Source: Batillaria attramentaria (lineage: Eukaryota; Mollusca; Gastropoda; Batillariidae). Taken from it: 64,000 nt of DNA. The stretch covers positions 25,001 to 89,000 of the forward strand of contig JACVVK020000090.1 of NCBI GenBank assembly GCA_018292915.2. Direction: 5' to 3'. The position numbers and the translations under genes are program-made. The notes under the pieces were generated by a model that saw only the letters and a list, made by a program, of their open reading frames with translations, was not told where the DNA came from and ran no database searches. This document shows, piece by piece, positions 47,936-58,100 of this stretch. How positions within the stretch are numbered: the first letter of the stretch is position 1; every line of letters starts with the position of its first letter.

Positions 47936-48868
47936 TCTGACTTTTAGCGGCGTTAAGCCCTAAATAACTAACTAACTAACTTCTGACTTTTAGTACTTAT
48001 ACAGAAAAGGATAGATGTGTCCAGCCGTTAGAAGACATTTACAGTTACAGAAAGCAAACGCTAGTTCCATTCGAAACAGCATCAACTTGTCCCAGATTTG
48101 TATGCGTTTTCAGTTTCACTCGAGCCATGCACCTTTCTTTGAGCTGTCTATTTGACAGCTCCGTCGATTCAATTCATTTCAATTCATTCCAGTTCAGTTC
48201 AGTTCACTTCACTTCAATCAAATTCAGCTTAACTTCTTACTGTGAAATAAGTAATAAAAGGTGGGTACAAACAAACTTTAATATGACTGTGGTCCATCCT
48301 GTTCAAACTGCTCGTCAAAGTATCACATTGGTTTAAAGCAACAAGGGGAGGGGCAGGGGAGGGAGGGGGAGGGTCGAAGGGGTCGTGGAGGAACTAGAAG
48401 TGATGAATGAGAGATGGGGGTCTGTAAGGGTTGGGGGGGGGGGGGGGTAGAAGTTTTGAGCTTTTGAGGGCAGTTTCCTGTACATTGTGACGGACGAAAC
48501 GTGTTTGCTGGTTGCGGGCGTGCCAGAGACGCACTTCTTGACCAAACTACATGTAGCAATGACGTCGCTTCTACTGGACCCAAATAGACATGACGTCACT
48601 TCTTGACCCAAATAGCCATGACGTCAGCTACACCCACAGCTGCACGAAGAATAGAGATTGTATAAAAACAACGACGAAAAATAAAAATAAAACAACAATA
48701 ACAACAACAAGGAGTGACGGTCCCGTCCTACAAAGTTGTTTCTCCAAATTTCATGTTATTTTGTCTGTTTTGTTGTTATTGTTGCCGGTTCTCCCCTCTT
48801 CAAGTCCTACCAGTGACACTAGATCCGCTACGACCTCGACCGATTAGCCACGTGACTGGGGGGGGGGG

Positions 48869-48916
<48 letters not shown>

Positions 48917-49803
48917 TGGATGACGTCAATACAGTGAACTAAACATTTGACGTCAGCCTCTAGCACTGGGATAGTCTGAAGATGCTTGTTTAAGTCTTGT
49001 GATTTCCCTGTTGGCTTTGTGACTTCCCCGACTGAATTATTTTTCACATGAAATCTGGAAGATGTAGAGGGCTGGTGAAATGTCGGAGGCAGTGACAATA
49101 CTTGCAGATTTTGTCTGTGAGCCAAACATTTGACGTCAGCCTCACGCAGCTCGTCTGACAGATGATAGTTGTTTATATCTTGTGATTTCCTTGTTGCTTT
49201 TGTGACTTCCGTGACTGAATTATTTTTACATAAAATATGGAAGACCTAGAGGGCTGACGAGACGTGGACCAAATGCCTTGGATTGTACTTACGAAATTGC
49301 AAAATTGGAACCTTTTTGACAGGCGCTTCTTGCAGAAAATGGAAAAAAAAAATGTTTATCTTAAAGCTCTGTTATTCTTAATACTAAAGCAATAACAGTC
49401 CAGTAGTTCCTGTCATATGTGCAGTTTTCACACTTGACAAAAATTCCGAGATGATGAGCAATTTGAAGGAATCTTTTCGTAGATATTTGGCCGTACATGC
49501 CAACCACCCTTACCTCTGAAATATTTATTTTAATCGAAATTTGTCAGAGCTACAGAGCTGTGCTACAAATACAGTCAGTGTAACTGGATGAACTTCAAAA
49601 GTCTAGAAAATAAAGGAATTCGAACAAATTTTTCGTAAAAGTACGTAACATGACAGATGTTTTTAGAATGGCCAATAACTCTTCTAAAAATTCGGCAAGT
49701 GAAAAATCGCGAAACCTACCTCTGGAGCATATCATTACCCATTTTATCTTAAAGTAAAAAGCTCTCCAACGAGGTGTTAAGGGGATAGCCATCATTACAT
49801 CCG

Positions 49804-49856
<53 letters not shown>

Positions 49857-50247
49857 CACAACTCCCGCCAAAAAGAACGTAGCAGCATAGTGTGCACGTA
49901 AGGTGTCTATGACGCAGGTTTCGTTACGTCACTGTGTGCGCGAAAGAATGTATTGTCTGGAGAAACGTCACAGTATTGCTTTTTATCACTGAAACTTGCT
50001 GCTGCGAGCAGCGAAATCTCCTCATTCCATAAAGTTGTTTCTCCGTAGAGAAACAACCTAAAAACTTGAAACGTGTAGAGATTTTTTTTTTCTTCTGCCA
50101 AACCCTTTCCCTACGAATCTGTTTACAGAATCTTGTTCAGCTGAGCGAAGGAGACTGCTGCAATGCTTCAATAAATAGAACTAACGTGAAAAATGGATGA
50201 AACAATGAGAAATGCACACAAAAAAACACGCAAAGACAGCATGTAAT
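47936..50247. other. No gene seen; one local duplication and simple repeats
   Basis: A roughly 145-bp segment (48938-49085) is repeated in diverged form at 49123-49265 (both with 'acatttgacgtcagcctc', 'ttgtgatttcc', 'ctgaattattttt'). Poly-G/(GA)n at 48859-48914 and a CA array at 49808-49855. No supported coding region. Confidence 0.45.
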
Positions 50248-50400
50248 ATAATGTCATATGATGAGATAAGATATTAGAGAGAGAACATATTGTCATATGA
50301 TGAGATAAGATATTAGAGAGAGAACATAATGTCATATGATGAGATAAGATATTAGAGAGAGAACATAATGTCATATGATGCGATAAGATATTAGAGAGAG
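50248..50400 (-). repeat. 39-bp tandem repeat at the 3' end of the PAN-like gene
   Basis: Four units of 'ataatgtcatatgatgagat' plus 'aagatattagagagagaac', the last running into a GA array. The GA array and last unit are read as the C-terminal codons of the gene. Confidence 0.9.
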
Positions 50401-53291
50401 AGAGAGAGAGAGAGACTTGCTGTCTGCACTCCAACGATTAACCGTGTTCCCCTTCGCGTAGACAAACCGAGGGGGCGTGGTTCCCCCCTCCAGCTCCCAG
50501 TCACATCCACCAGCCGCGCAGGACACGTCCATCCAACCATCGTCATCGCACGCGCCACCGTAATACTTAGCAATGAAGAAGCGACGGTTGTTTGGCACAT
50601 CGCTATAGAACAAGAAGCACGTGAAACGCGTGAAAAGACAAACAACACCAATAACAATAACACCTTTTGTGAAGCAGTAAGATCTGCAAATTTTCGTGAT
50701 GGGATGAGAGCAGCCATTGATTGTCTTAGTGTATGCGTAGAGACTGCACTGCAGACATTCACGGATTTCTTGTTGAGTGCAGGCGATTGTATGGTCAGGA
50801 AAGTATGTTACGGGGGTCCAGCACGTGCTGTTGGACATAGCTGGTTTGATGACGAATGCAGACTAAAAAAGCGTGAGGCACGTAAAGCTCTACGTCGCTA
50901 CATGCGAACGGGGCTGACAGTTGACAAAGATGTGTACAGGCAGAAAAGGTCTCAGTACAAGGACACACTCACAAATAAGAAGAAAACGCACAAACAAAAA
51001 GTACTGGACGATTTAATGGCAAATAAAAATGACAGTAAAGCTTTTTGGGCATGTATAAAGAAAGTAAACACACAACATAAGCAGTTGCCTGATATTAACA
51101 TGGACACATGGAAACAACACTTTGAAACACTTCTTAGTGAAGATGATTTAGTATCTGAACATGGTCATATCACAGACTTAAATGATGATACAGATAGTCA
51201 TGTGAAAGTACAGGAATTAGACAAACCGATAACGGAATCAGAAGTGAGAAAAGCAGTGAAAGAACTGAAAACAGGTAAAGCTGCTGGACTCGATGACATT
51301 CCTGGCGAATTTCTCAAGTATGCGGCAGAGGAAATTGTACCATTCTTAACAAAACTGTTTAATAGGATCTACGAGATGGGTCATTTTCCCAAAGCTTGGT
51401 GTCGTTCTATAATAGTACCCCTCTTTAAAAAGGGTGAACCTACAAACCCAGACAATTATAGAGGCATCTCATTACTGTCTATTGTCAGTAAAGTCTTTAC
51501 GTCCATCTTGAATAACCGACTGTATGTATGGGCGGAACGGGAGGGCAAAATATGTGAGGAACAAGCTGGTTTTAGACAAAAACATTCAACTACCGACCAT
51601 ATATTCACGTTGACTTCCATAATAAAACGATATTTGAGCAAGAAGAAAGGTAAACTGTATGTAGTTTTCATTGACTATAAAAAAGCTTTTGACACAGTGG
51701 AAAGAGAAAAACTTTGGGATACTCTGTACAAAATAAATACATCATCGAAACTTGTAAAAATGCTGAAAGCAATTTATAGCTGCGTACAGTCATGTGTACG
51801 GTGGGGTCCAAATCTGTCTGACTTTTTTGATTGTCCAAGAGGTGTAAAGCAAGGATGCCAGTTAAGTCCCTTGATATTCTCATTGCTGATTACAGAAGTG
51901 GCTAAGTACGTAGGTCTGAATGGTAAGCATGGAATCCAGTTGCTGCCAGGTCTGAAGGAAATTTACCTACTGTTATTTGCAGACGATATTGTTCTCATGT
52001 CTTCTACTCCTACTGGTTTACAAACACAGATTAATAATTTGGATAAGGCTTCAGCAGCTCTGGGTCTGTCGGTGAATCTCAGCAAAACAAAAGCTATGGT
52101 ATTTAGAAAAGGAGGGCGCCTTGCAAAGCATGAAAAATGGTTCTATAGGGGAAAGCAAGTAGAGGTTGTAAACAGATACAAATACCTAGGGCTAGTATTA
52201 ACAACTACGTTGTCTTACAGCGTTGCCCTTGAAGATTTTGCGAGCAGGGCAAAGGCAAAAGTTGTATCCTTGATGAAGATTATGTGGAAACTGGGTAGTT
52301 TGAATACATCAGTCTTTTTTAAACTCTTTGATGCCCAGGTTAAACCCCTTCTACTGTATGCTGCTGAAGTATGGGGTGCTACTCGCTTTTCATCGGTTGA
52401 GTCGGCACACTTATTTGCTTGTAAAAAACTTCTCAGTGTTGATGTCAGAACGCCAAGCCATCTCGCATATGGAGAAACAGGTAGATACCCTTTGTTCATT
52501 GACAGCACCATTAATACATTGAGATACTGGTTCAGGCTGCAGAAGATGCCAGACGAGAGACTACCAAAACAATCGTATTTGATGTTGTTAAACAACAACA
52601 TAAAAGAAAGTTGGCCCTTTATGGTGAAAAGTAGTCTGGACAGGTACGGGTTTTCTGGGGTATGGATGTATGGGGGAGTGGCCGACGAAAAAGCTTTTCT
52701 TCGTTGTTTTAGACAACGCATGATTGACTGCTACAAACAGGAATGGTGTAACAAAATAAAGACAAGCCCAAGATTTGTGACATACAGTACCTTTAAGTCA
52801 TCTCTGGAGCGTGAACCATATTTGGATATTCTTACTGTCAAAAAGTTTAGAGACGTTTTGATAAGGTTCCGCATGGGACTCAGCCCATTGCGGTGCCACA
52901 GATGGTTTGGGGAACTGACATCACCTTACTGCCCATTTTGCCATGAATTTGAAGAAACTGAACATCATTTCTTGTGCACATGTCCAGCCTACTCCAGCCT
53001 CAGAGACAAATATATCGCTGCTGCTCTGAAGTACAAGTCAGGTAATCTGCTGGAGTCTCTTCTTCAAAACGAAGCATTTGCTAAGAAAACGGCAATGTAC
53101 ATACATCATGCTCTACAGTTAAGACAGTCCTTCATAGATTATGTACCTGAAACTGACAGTTGAACATATGTATTCCCCCTCATGTACTGTATTGCCCGCA
53201 TGTATCCTCATGTGTTCCCCATGTGAACGGGCTGGCGGCCCAACGCAATAAACAAATTGAATTGAATTGAATTGAATTGAATTGAACCAAC

Positions 53292-53346
<55 letters not shown>

Positions 53347-53919
53347 CGTGTCACAAAACATGCAAATGTAAGCAACTCTCATTCCTTCTCTTTTGCCGTT
53401 GTTATATTGCTGCTGCTACTTCGCTTAACGTCATTAAGCAATCTGTTGTCCATACGTATAACTCGACGTCAGAATATAACTTGCTTTACCTTACGTATAT
53501 ATTTGTCAAAATAGTGCAAGAATGAATAAACCAAAACTTATAGAAACACAAGGGAAATTGATGATGGAAGAAAAAAAACAACAAACCCCAAAACAACCCC
53601 CCCCCCAAAAAAAAACAAACAAAAAAAAACACAAAAAACACCCTTCCGTAACGGTACTTGTGCTTGCGCAAGAACCCTCTTACTGATTCCCATTTTAAAA
53701 AAAAACAAACAAACAAAAAAACAAAAAAAAAAACCAACCACATCACGCAACCACAATTTTACTGGTCAAAACTGTCTGTTTTACTAATTAATTTTTGATT
53801 CTCATTTATTAAAATGTTTATCAGTTGTGTGTTTTACTAGTATACGGGCCAGAATTGTAATTTCCCAATTTTGGGATCAATAAAGTATTCTGTATTCTGT
53901 ATCAACAACACAAAGTACA

Positions 53920-53965
<46 letters not shown>

Positions 53966-54561
53966 CATTTAAACTTTTCTTTTGCAATATCCAGGTTTAG
54001 TCGCGCAGCTGTCAACAATTCATTTCATAATCATTCGATCAATATCCACCGAAATGAACCAAATATCTTTATTATAACTTTGATAGTGCCTACCCGTCTA
54101 TGCCAAAGAACAGATAGGAATTTGTCGGAGTGACGTCGTTATATGATGACGTCATTATTTTAGACGGTGCGAACCACGTGCTCTGCGTAGTCTGGCGGCC
54201 GTCAAACGTCACATGAGCGACTTGAACACCGTCAGTATAGAAACTGTAGCGGACCTGGACAGATGGGTAACTTTCAGTTTCAATGACGACGACGACGACG
54301 ATGATGATGATGATGATGATGATGATGACGACGATGACGACGACGACGACGACGACGATGATGATGATGATGACGACGATGATTTCTTGGCTCAAATCGC
54401 TGCAAACTGAACACGCACATCCACGACACTCACAAGCACAAGACATCAACACATTACAGTCACGTGGTGTGATTGGTCAGTTCAGCAGCCAAGCTACGGA
54501 ATCCAGAAATGCATTTTCTAAAAAATATTTTCGCGGGCTGAATATTTCAAAGCAGAGAAGG

Positions 54562-54600
<39 letters not shown>

Positions 54601-56572
54601 GGCGAGTGGGGGGCGGGGCAAAAAATGGCGCCACAAACTGGAAATAGAGTTTCATATCCGTGTCGGACAGAAGAGTCCGATGACTTTAAAAAAAAAAAAA
54701 ACAATAAAAAAAAAACGGACATTATGACGTCCTATCATTTCTGCGCCAGTAGACAATAATTTAGGACAATGATCATCCTACACTTTTATGGTAGCCTAGG
54801 ACAATTGTCCTATGATAGCTCACACGGATATGAACCCCTTGAGAGGTGGATACCATGAATACCTCCTGAATGTTGGATGACATCCATTCGTTGAGAATAT
54901 GACTGCGGGAGGGCACTGGACAGGGCGTGCCTGCGTCTCGCAGGGCCCAGCAGGCCAGGCTGACTCCCCGACCCAGAGGCAGGTCATGGTGCTCAGTGCC
55001 AGAGAGGAAGGAACCACGAGGGCACTGACCGTTATTGCGGGCAGCACGAAACACCAGCGTCCACTCCTCATCACGAGCCTCGTCTGAAAACATCCAGTGT
55101 AACGCAATCTCGTTTGAGTTTGACGCTCTCGTTTGTCAGCGCATAAAAAATTACTGGTGATCATTCCACGATGATCCCAAGTCGATGATCACCTGCGTTT
55201 GAAACTTTAGCGTATGGATACAGTGCACGAAGGTCACTGACCTCACTAGCAGACGACAAGACTAGTCATGATTGACTGGGAGCCTCGTTTCGACAAATTT
55301 TACCTTCACCGGGCTTCATTACACAATGATCACGGAGACGTCAGCAAACACGGACTGGCCTTATTTTTTTTAGAACTACTTTATTATCCATTTCGGGAAA
55401 TTCGGGCTGCTTCCCCCGGGGGAAGCGCGTCGCCGCGGTGCAGCGCCACCCAATACCTATCTTATATATAATAATACCTGACAATTTTGATGAGGGAGGA
55501 AAGTCGGATTACCCGGAGAGAAACCCCCGATGAGCAGCCCGGTAGCCAGGAAAAACCGGTATCACATATCACAAGCTCGACCTTGATCGAAGGTCGAACC
55601 CACGCTTCATCGCCATGACATTGGTGACGGCCGTTCACTAACACAGCGGCTAAATCCGACGCGCTACCTATTAGACCACCGCTCCCCCTCCCCCCCCCCT
55701 TTTTTTGTCAGAATGCAGCGCTAAAATCATGAAGCGTCAATTACATCATTACCAATCAAACAATTAACTAACTAGCCAACCCACCAACCAAGGGTGGGTG
55801 GGTGGGTGTTTGGGAGTTTAACTTCCTTTTCCACCAGGTACGGGTAATATCTTGTACCACGGGACAACAAGAGAAAGGCCAGGACAAATGTTTGGTCATG
55901 GGCAAGACTCGAACTCACGAAAAAAAAAACCCAGCCAACCAAGCAAACAAACAGGCAATTGACACCAATCAAGCAACCAACCAAATACCAAACAAACAAA
56001 CTTACAAATAAGCAAGAAAGGTGACAGGACAAACCAAAAACTCCGTAAATTACATCATGTTCTTTGATTGCCTTTCCAGCACTAAGTTACAGAATCAGCA
56101 GACTGAGCGAACGGGTTCAGCTGGAATTCCTTAACACATATAATGACAATTCCAGAAACAATATGAAGGAGTTAACGATCTGCAGGAAAAAAATCCTACA
56201 AGAACTGTTTCCCTGCTTCCCTACCCCCGCCATCCCCCCCCCCCCCCCCCCCCTCGTGCCCTGGCGAATATCAATATCAATCAATACATCACATTACTAT
56301 AGAAAGATGGTGTTACTGGGCAATATTCAAAGTTTTGTAGAATTTGTCTTCCATATGAGGCATTAAACCTCATCTTATCTGTGGTGCATGACACTTTAAG
56401 GCGCGGTTTTCTCTCTCTCTCTCTCTCTCCTGTTATACGCGTAGTTGCAAGCCAGCAAGCTGTGTGTGTGAGGGCATGAACGAGTAATGACATAGAAAAT
56501 TTTGAATAAGTACTGTATATGTGTATGTGTACTATGACGGATGTCAAATTTGCGCTGTTTTTTTCCCTCCTG

Positions 56573-56625
<53 letters not shown>

Positions 56626-57011
56626 AATGTCAAACAAACAAAAAAAAAAAAAAAAAAAGAAAAAAAAAAGAGAAGAAGTAAAAAAAAAAAAATCAATACA
56701 TCACCTTGCTCAGTCTGGAAGTATTCCGCCGAGCTATCGTGCATGAAGTTTACCCCAGGGCTGTATATGAACCTGTCGGCGAGACAGCAGACCCTGTCCC
56801 CTCTGCTCCACGACCCACTGAGGCAACTAGGCGTTTGGGAACACCTCGCCAAGCAGCTGGACAGCGTGCTGGAGGTGTCAGGTCCCGCCATACAAGGAGA
56901 CAGTATATGCAGTCTTGGATACCGTTTATAGAGTTTACCGGACGAACCACAGTCACATAGTGGTGACGTGACCAAAAGAATCAGCAGCAGCGAGGACACG
57001 TGACACACCAT
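50371..57011 (-). CDS. Secreted PAN/apple-like protein, four exons
   Basis: Exons, as complement: 56705-57011, 54863-55083, 54094-54254 and 50371-50602. Donors CAAG|GTGATG, GAG|GTATTC and ACGG|GTAGGC and acceptors TTTTCAG|AC, CTGTCCAG|GTC and TTCTATAG|C give phases 1, 0 and 2, all consistent; about 306 residues. Exon 1 has a signal peptide (MVCHVSSLLLILLVTSPLC) and a Cys-rich PAN/apple-like segment (SSCLARCSQTPSCLSGSWS, CCLADRF). Exon 2 carries EEWTLVFRAARNNGQ. Exon 3 has YTDGVQVAHVTFDG. Exon 4 has NNRRFFIAKYYGGACDDDGW and FVYAKGNTVNRWSA. From memory, exons 2-4 resemble an uncharacterised extracellular domain frequent in molluscan predicted proteins (a YYGGC..D.GW block); no name is offered. 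The last 16 or so codons run into a (GA)n microsatellite, so the true C-terminus may vary. The last intron holds a plus-strand LINE. Confidence 0.82.
50661..53286 (+). mobile_element. Non-LTR retrotransposon, 5'-truncated, inside the PAN-like gene's last intron
   Basis: It starts roughly at 'ccttttgtgaagcagtaag' (left edge uncertain) and ends with 'ggcccaacgcaataaacaaa' and (TTGAA)n at about 53286. It is opposite in orientation to the host gene. No apurinic endonuclease domain is present in front of the RT, consistent with 5' truncation. Confidence 0.85.
50704..53163 (+). CDS. LINE ORF2-type reverse transcriptase, 819 codons, uninterrupted
   Basis: The frame is open from well upstream (about 50395) and the first ATG is at 50704. 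A linker (HSWFDDECRLKKREARKALRR) is followed by the RT domain. RT motifs include KTGKAAGLDDIPGEFLK, RSIIVPLFKKGEPTNPDNYR, GISLLSIVSKVF, EEQAGFRQKHSTTDHI, VFIDYKKAFDTV, RGVKQGCQLSPL and the catalytic LLFADDIVLMS near residue 425. A long C-terminal part ends in a Cys/His knuckle, CPFCHEFEETEHHFLCTCP, near residues 743-761. No frameshift or stop was found, so the copy is young, but without an endonuclease domain it cannot be fully autonomous. Clade not decided; the (TTGAA)n tail and C-terminal knuckle suggest an I/CR1-like group. Confidence 0.9.
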   Translation: MRAAIDCLSVCVETALQTFTDFLLSAGDCMVRKVCYGGPARAVGHSWFDDECRLKKREARKALRRYMRTGLTVDKDVYRQKRSQYKDTLTNKKKTHKQKVLDDLMANKNDSKAFWACIKKVNTQHKQLPDINMDTWKQHFETLLSEDDLVSEHGHITDLNDDTDSHVKVQELDKPITESEVRKAVKELKTGKAAGLDDIPGEFLKYAAEEIVPFLTKLFNRIYEMGHFPKAWCRSIIVPLFKKGEPTNPDNYRGISLLSIVSKVFTSILNNRLYVWAEREGKICEEQAGFRQKHSTTDHIFTLTSIIKRYLSKKKGKLYVVFIDYKKAFDTVEREKLWDTLYKINTSSKLVKMLKAIYSCVQSCVRWGPNLSDFFDCPRGVKQGCQLSPLIFSLLITEVAKYVGLNGKHGIQLLPGLKEIYLLLFADDIVLMSSTPTGLQTQINNLDKASAALGLSVNLSKTKAMVFRKGGRLAKHEKWFYRGKQVEVVNRYKYLGLVLTTTLSYSVALEDFASRAKAKVVSLMKIMWKLGSLNTSVFFKLFDAQVKPLLLYAAEVWGATRFSSVESAHLFACKKLLSVDVRTPSHLAYGETGRYPLFIDSTINTLRYWFRLQKMPDERLPKQSYLMLLNNNIKESWPFMVKSSLDRYGFSGVWMYGGVADEKAFLRCFRQRMIDCYKQEWCNKIKTSPRFVTYSTFKSSLEREPYLDILTVKKFRDVLIRFRMGLSPLRCHRWFGELTSPYCPFCHEFEETEHHFLCTCPAYSSLRDKYIAAALKYKSGNLLESLLQNEAFAKKTAMYIHHALQLRQSFIDYVPETDS
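53295..53344 (+). repeat. (CA)n microsatellite
   Basis: Immediately after the LINE tail. Confidence 0.95.
53345..54093. other. Intron sequence of the PAN-like gene
   Basis: A-rich stretches (53560-53735), a retroelement-like tail 'gggatcaataaagtattc' plus 'tgtattctgtat' near 53873-53902, and a GT array (53920-53964). No other gene. Confidence 0.5.
54280..54390 (+). repeat. (GAC/GAT)n triplet repeat
   Basis: A pure Asp-type triplet run on the plus strand, lying just upstream (minus strand) of the exon 3 acceptor of the PAN-like gene, so it is intronic. Confidence 0.93.
55365..55688 (-). mobile_element. SINE family E
   Basis: Read on the minus strand: tRNA-like head 'ggtggtctaataggtagcg', B-box-like 'gtgggttcgacc', then 'gctgctcatcgggggtttct' and a tail with 'ataataaagtagttct'. 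It lies in intron 1 of the PAN-like gene. Confidence 0.65.
55689..56394. other. Intron 1 sequence of the PAN-like gene
   Basis: It contains a partial minus-strand SINE B (55794-55920: 'gttta' to 'actcgaactcacga'), CAAA-rich sequence and a poly-C tract (56226-56253). No gene. Confidence 0.5.
56395..56640 (-). repeat. Repeat family H, reverse copy, with (TA)n
   Basis: Reverse-complement match to 37143-37420, sharing a GA array, 'gccagcaagc' and 'agggcatgaa' blocks and a TA array (56573-56622). Confidence 0.7.
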
Positions 57012-57437
57012 GATGAAGTTGCCCTGTCTGTGCGTTGCACGTGAAGTATACGTAAGGTCTTCTCCAGAACCCTCGGTGTTCACTGTTGGGAAAGCCTGCT
57101 GGACTGCCAACAAGCTAAACTTTTATTTGATCTTATTTCAAAAGTGTCGGAAACCACAGTAACAGACAAGCGAAAAGCCAATTCGCATTAGCGTGCTTTT
57201 GCACGCTATGGCTCATGACAAACGGGGGAATGTTTATGTTCGAACAAACATAGAAAACAGCTCAAAATTCGCTCCGAAAAAAGTACGACTAAGGCCTGTT
57301 GAAATCGCATGTCACACGAGAATCGTGGAACAACACCATGTTTGCTGTTTGTTCGGACTGAATGCACTCCTGTGTGACATCAGCCTACAGGAGACACATT
57401 ACGACGGCAACAAACAAACAAACAAGCAACAAACGAA

Positions 57438-57607
57438 GGGTGGGTGGGTATTTGGGGGTTTAACGTCCTTTTCCACCACATAGGGTGATATCAAAGACGG
57501 GGCAACGATGAAAAAGCCAGCACAAATATTTGACCCCAGCCGGGATCGAACTCACGACCCGAGCGTTAAAAGTCCAACGCTCTACCATTCGACCACCCCG
57601 GCTCCCC
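57438..57607 (-). mobile_element. SINE family B
   Basis: Flanked by the 13-bp duplication AGCAACAAACGAA (57425-57437 and 57608-57620). It is upstream of the PAN-like gene. Confidence 0.92.
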
Positions 57608-57620
57608 AGCAACAAACGAA

Positions 57621-57972
57621 ACGACAACAGCAGCAGCAACAACAACAAGAAGCATACCCCCCCCCCCCCCCCCCGCAAAAAATGAGGAAAAAATAACAAT
57701 AACAACAACGACCATAACAACACCCCCCCTCTCCCCACCATTACCAAGAACAACAGGAACAACAAGATATATCCAAGAACAAAACCAACAAACCAACCAA
57801 CAAACAAAAAACCCAACAACAGCAACAAACAAACAACCATAAAGAATTAGTAACCTTTGTGTACAGAGTCAGTAACTTTTGAAGAATTAGTAACCTTTGA
57901 AGGATAAGTAACCTTTGTAGAATCAGTCATCTGTGATACATGCTTAACGCTAATCCGAAACAAATTAAAAAC

Positions 57973-58049
<77 letters not shown>

Positions 58050-58100
58050 GAGTATAGGAGTTTCCAGTATGGCACATACGCCTTTCAAAATAATGCATAC
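57621..58100. repeat. CAA-rich, poly-C and (CA)n simple repeats
   Basis: CAA/CAG triplets with poly-C (57658-57675), a small tandem repeat around 'gaattagtaacctttg' (57843-57925) and a CA array (57975-58049). Confidence 0.85.

Noticed and set aside
54213..54410. Poly-Asp open frame on the plus strand
   Set aside because: A GAC/GAT triplet repeat on the strand opposite a phase-supported exon.
56281..56637. 118-codon minus-strand open frame
   Set aside because: Consists of (TA)n, repeat family H and (GA)n.
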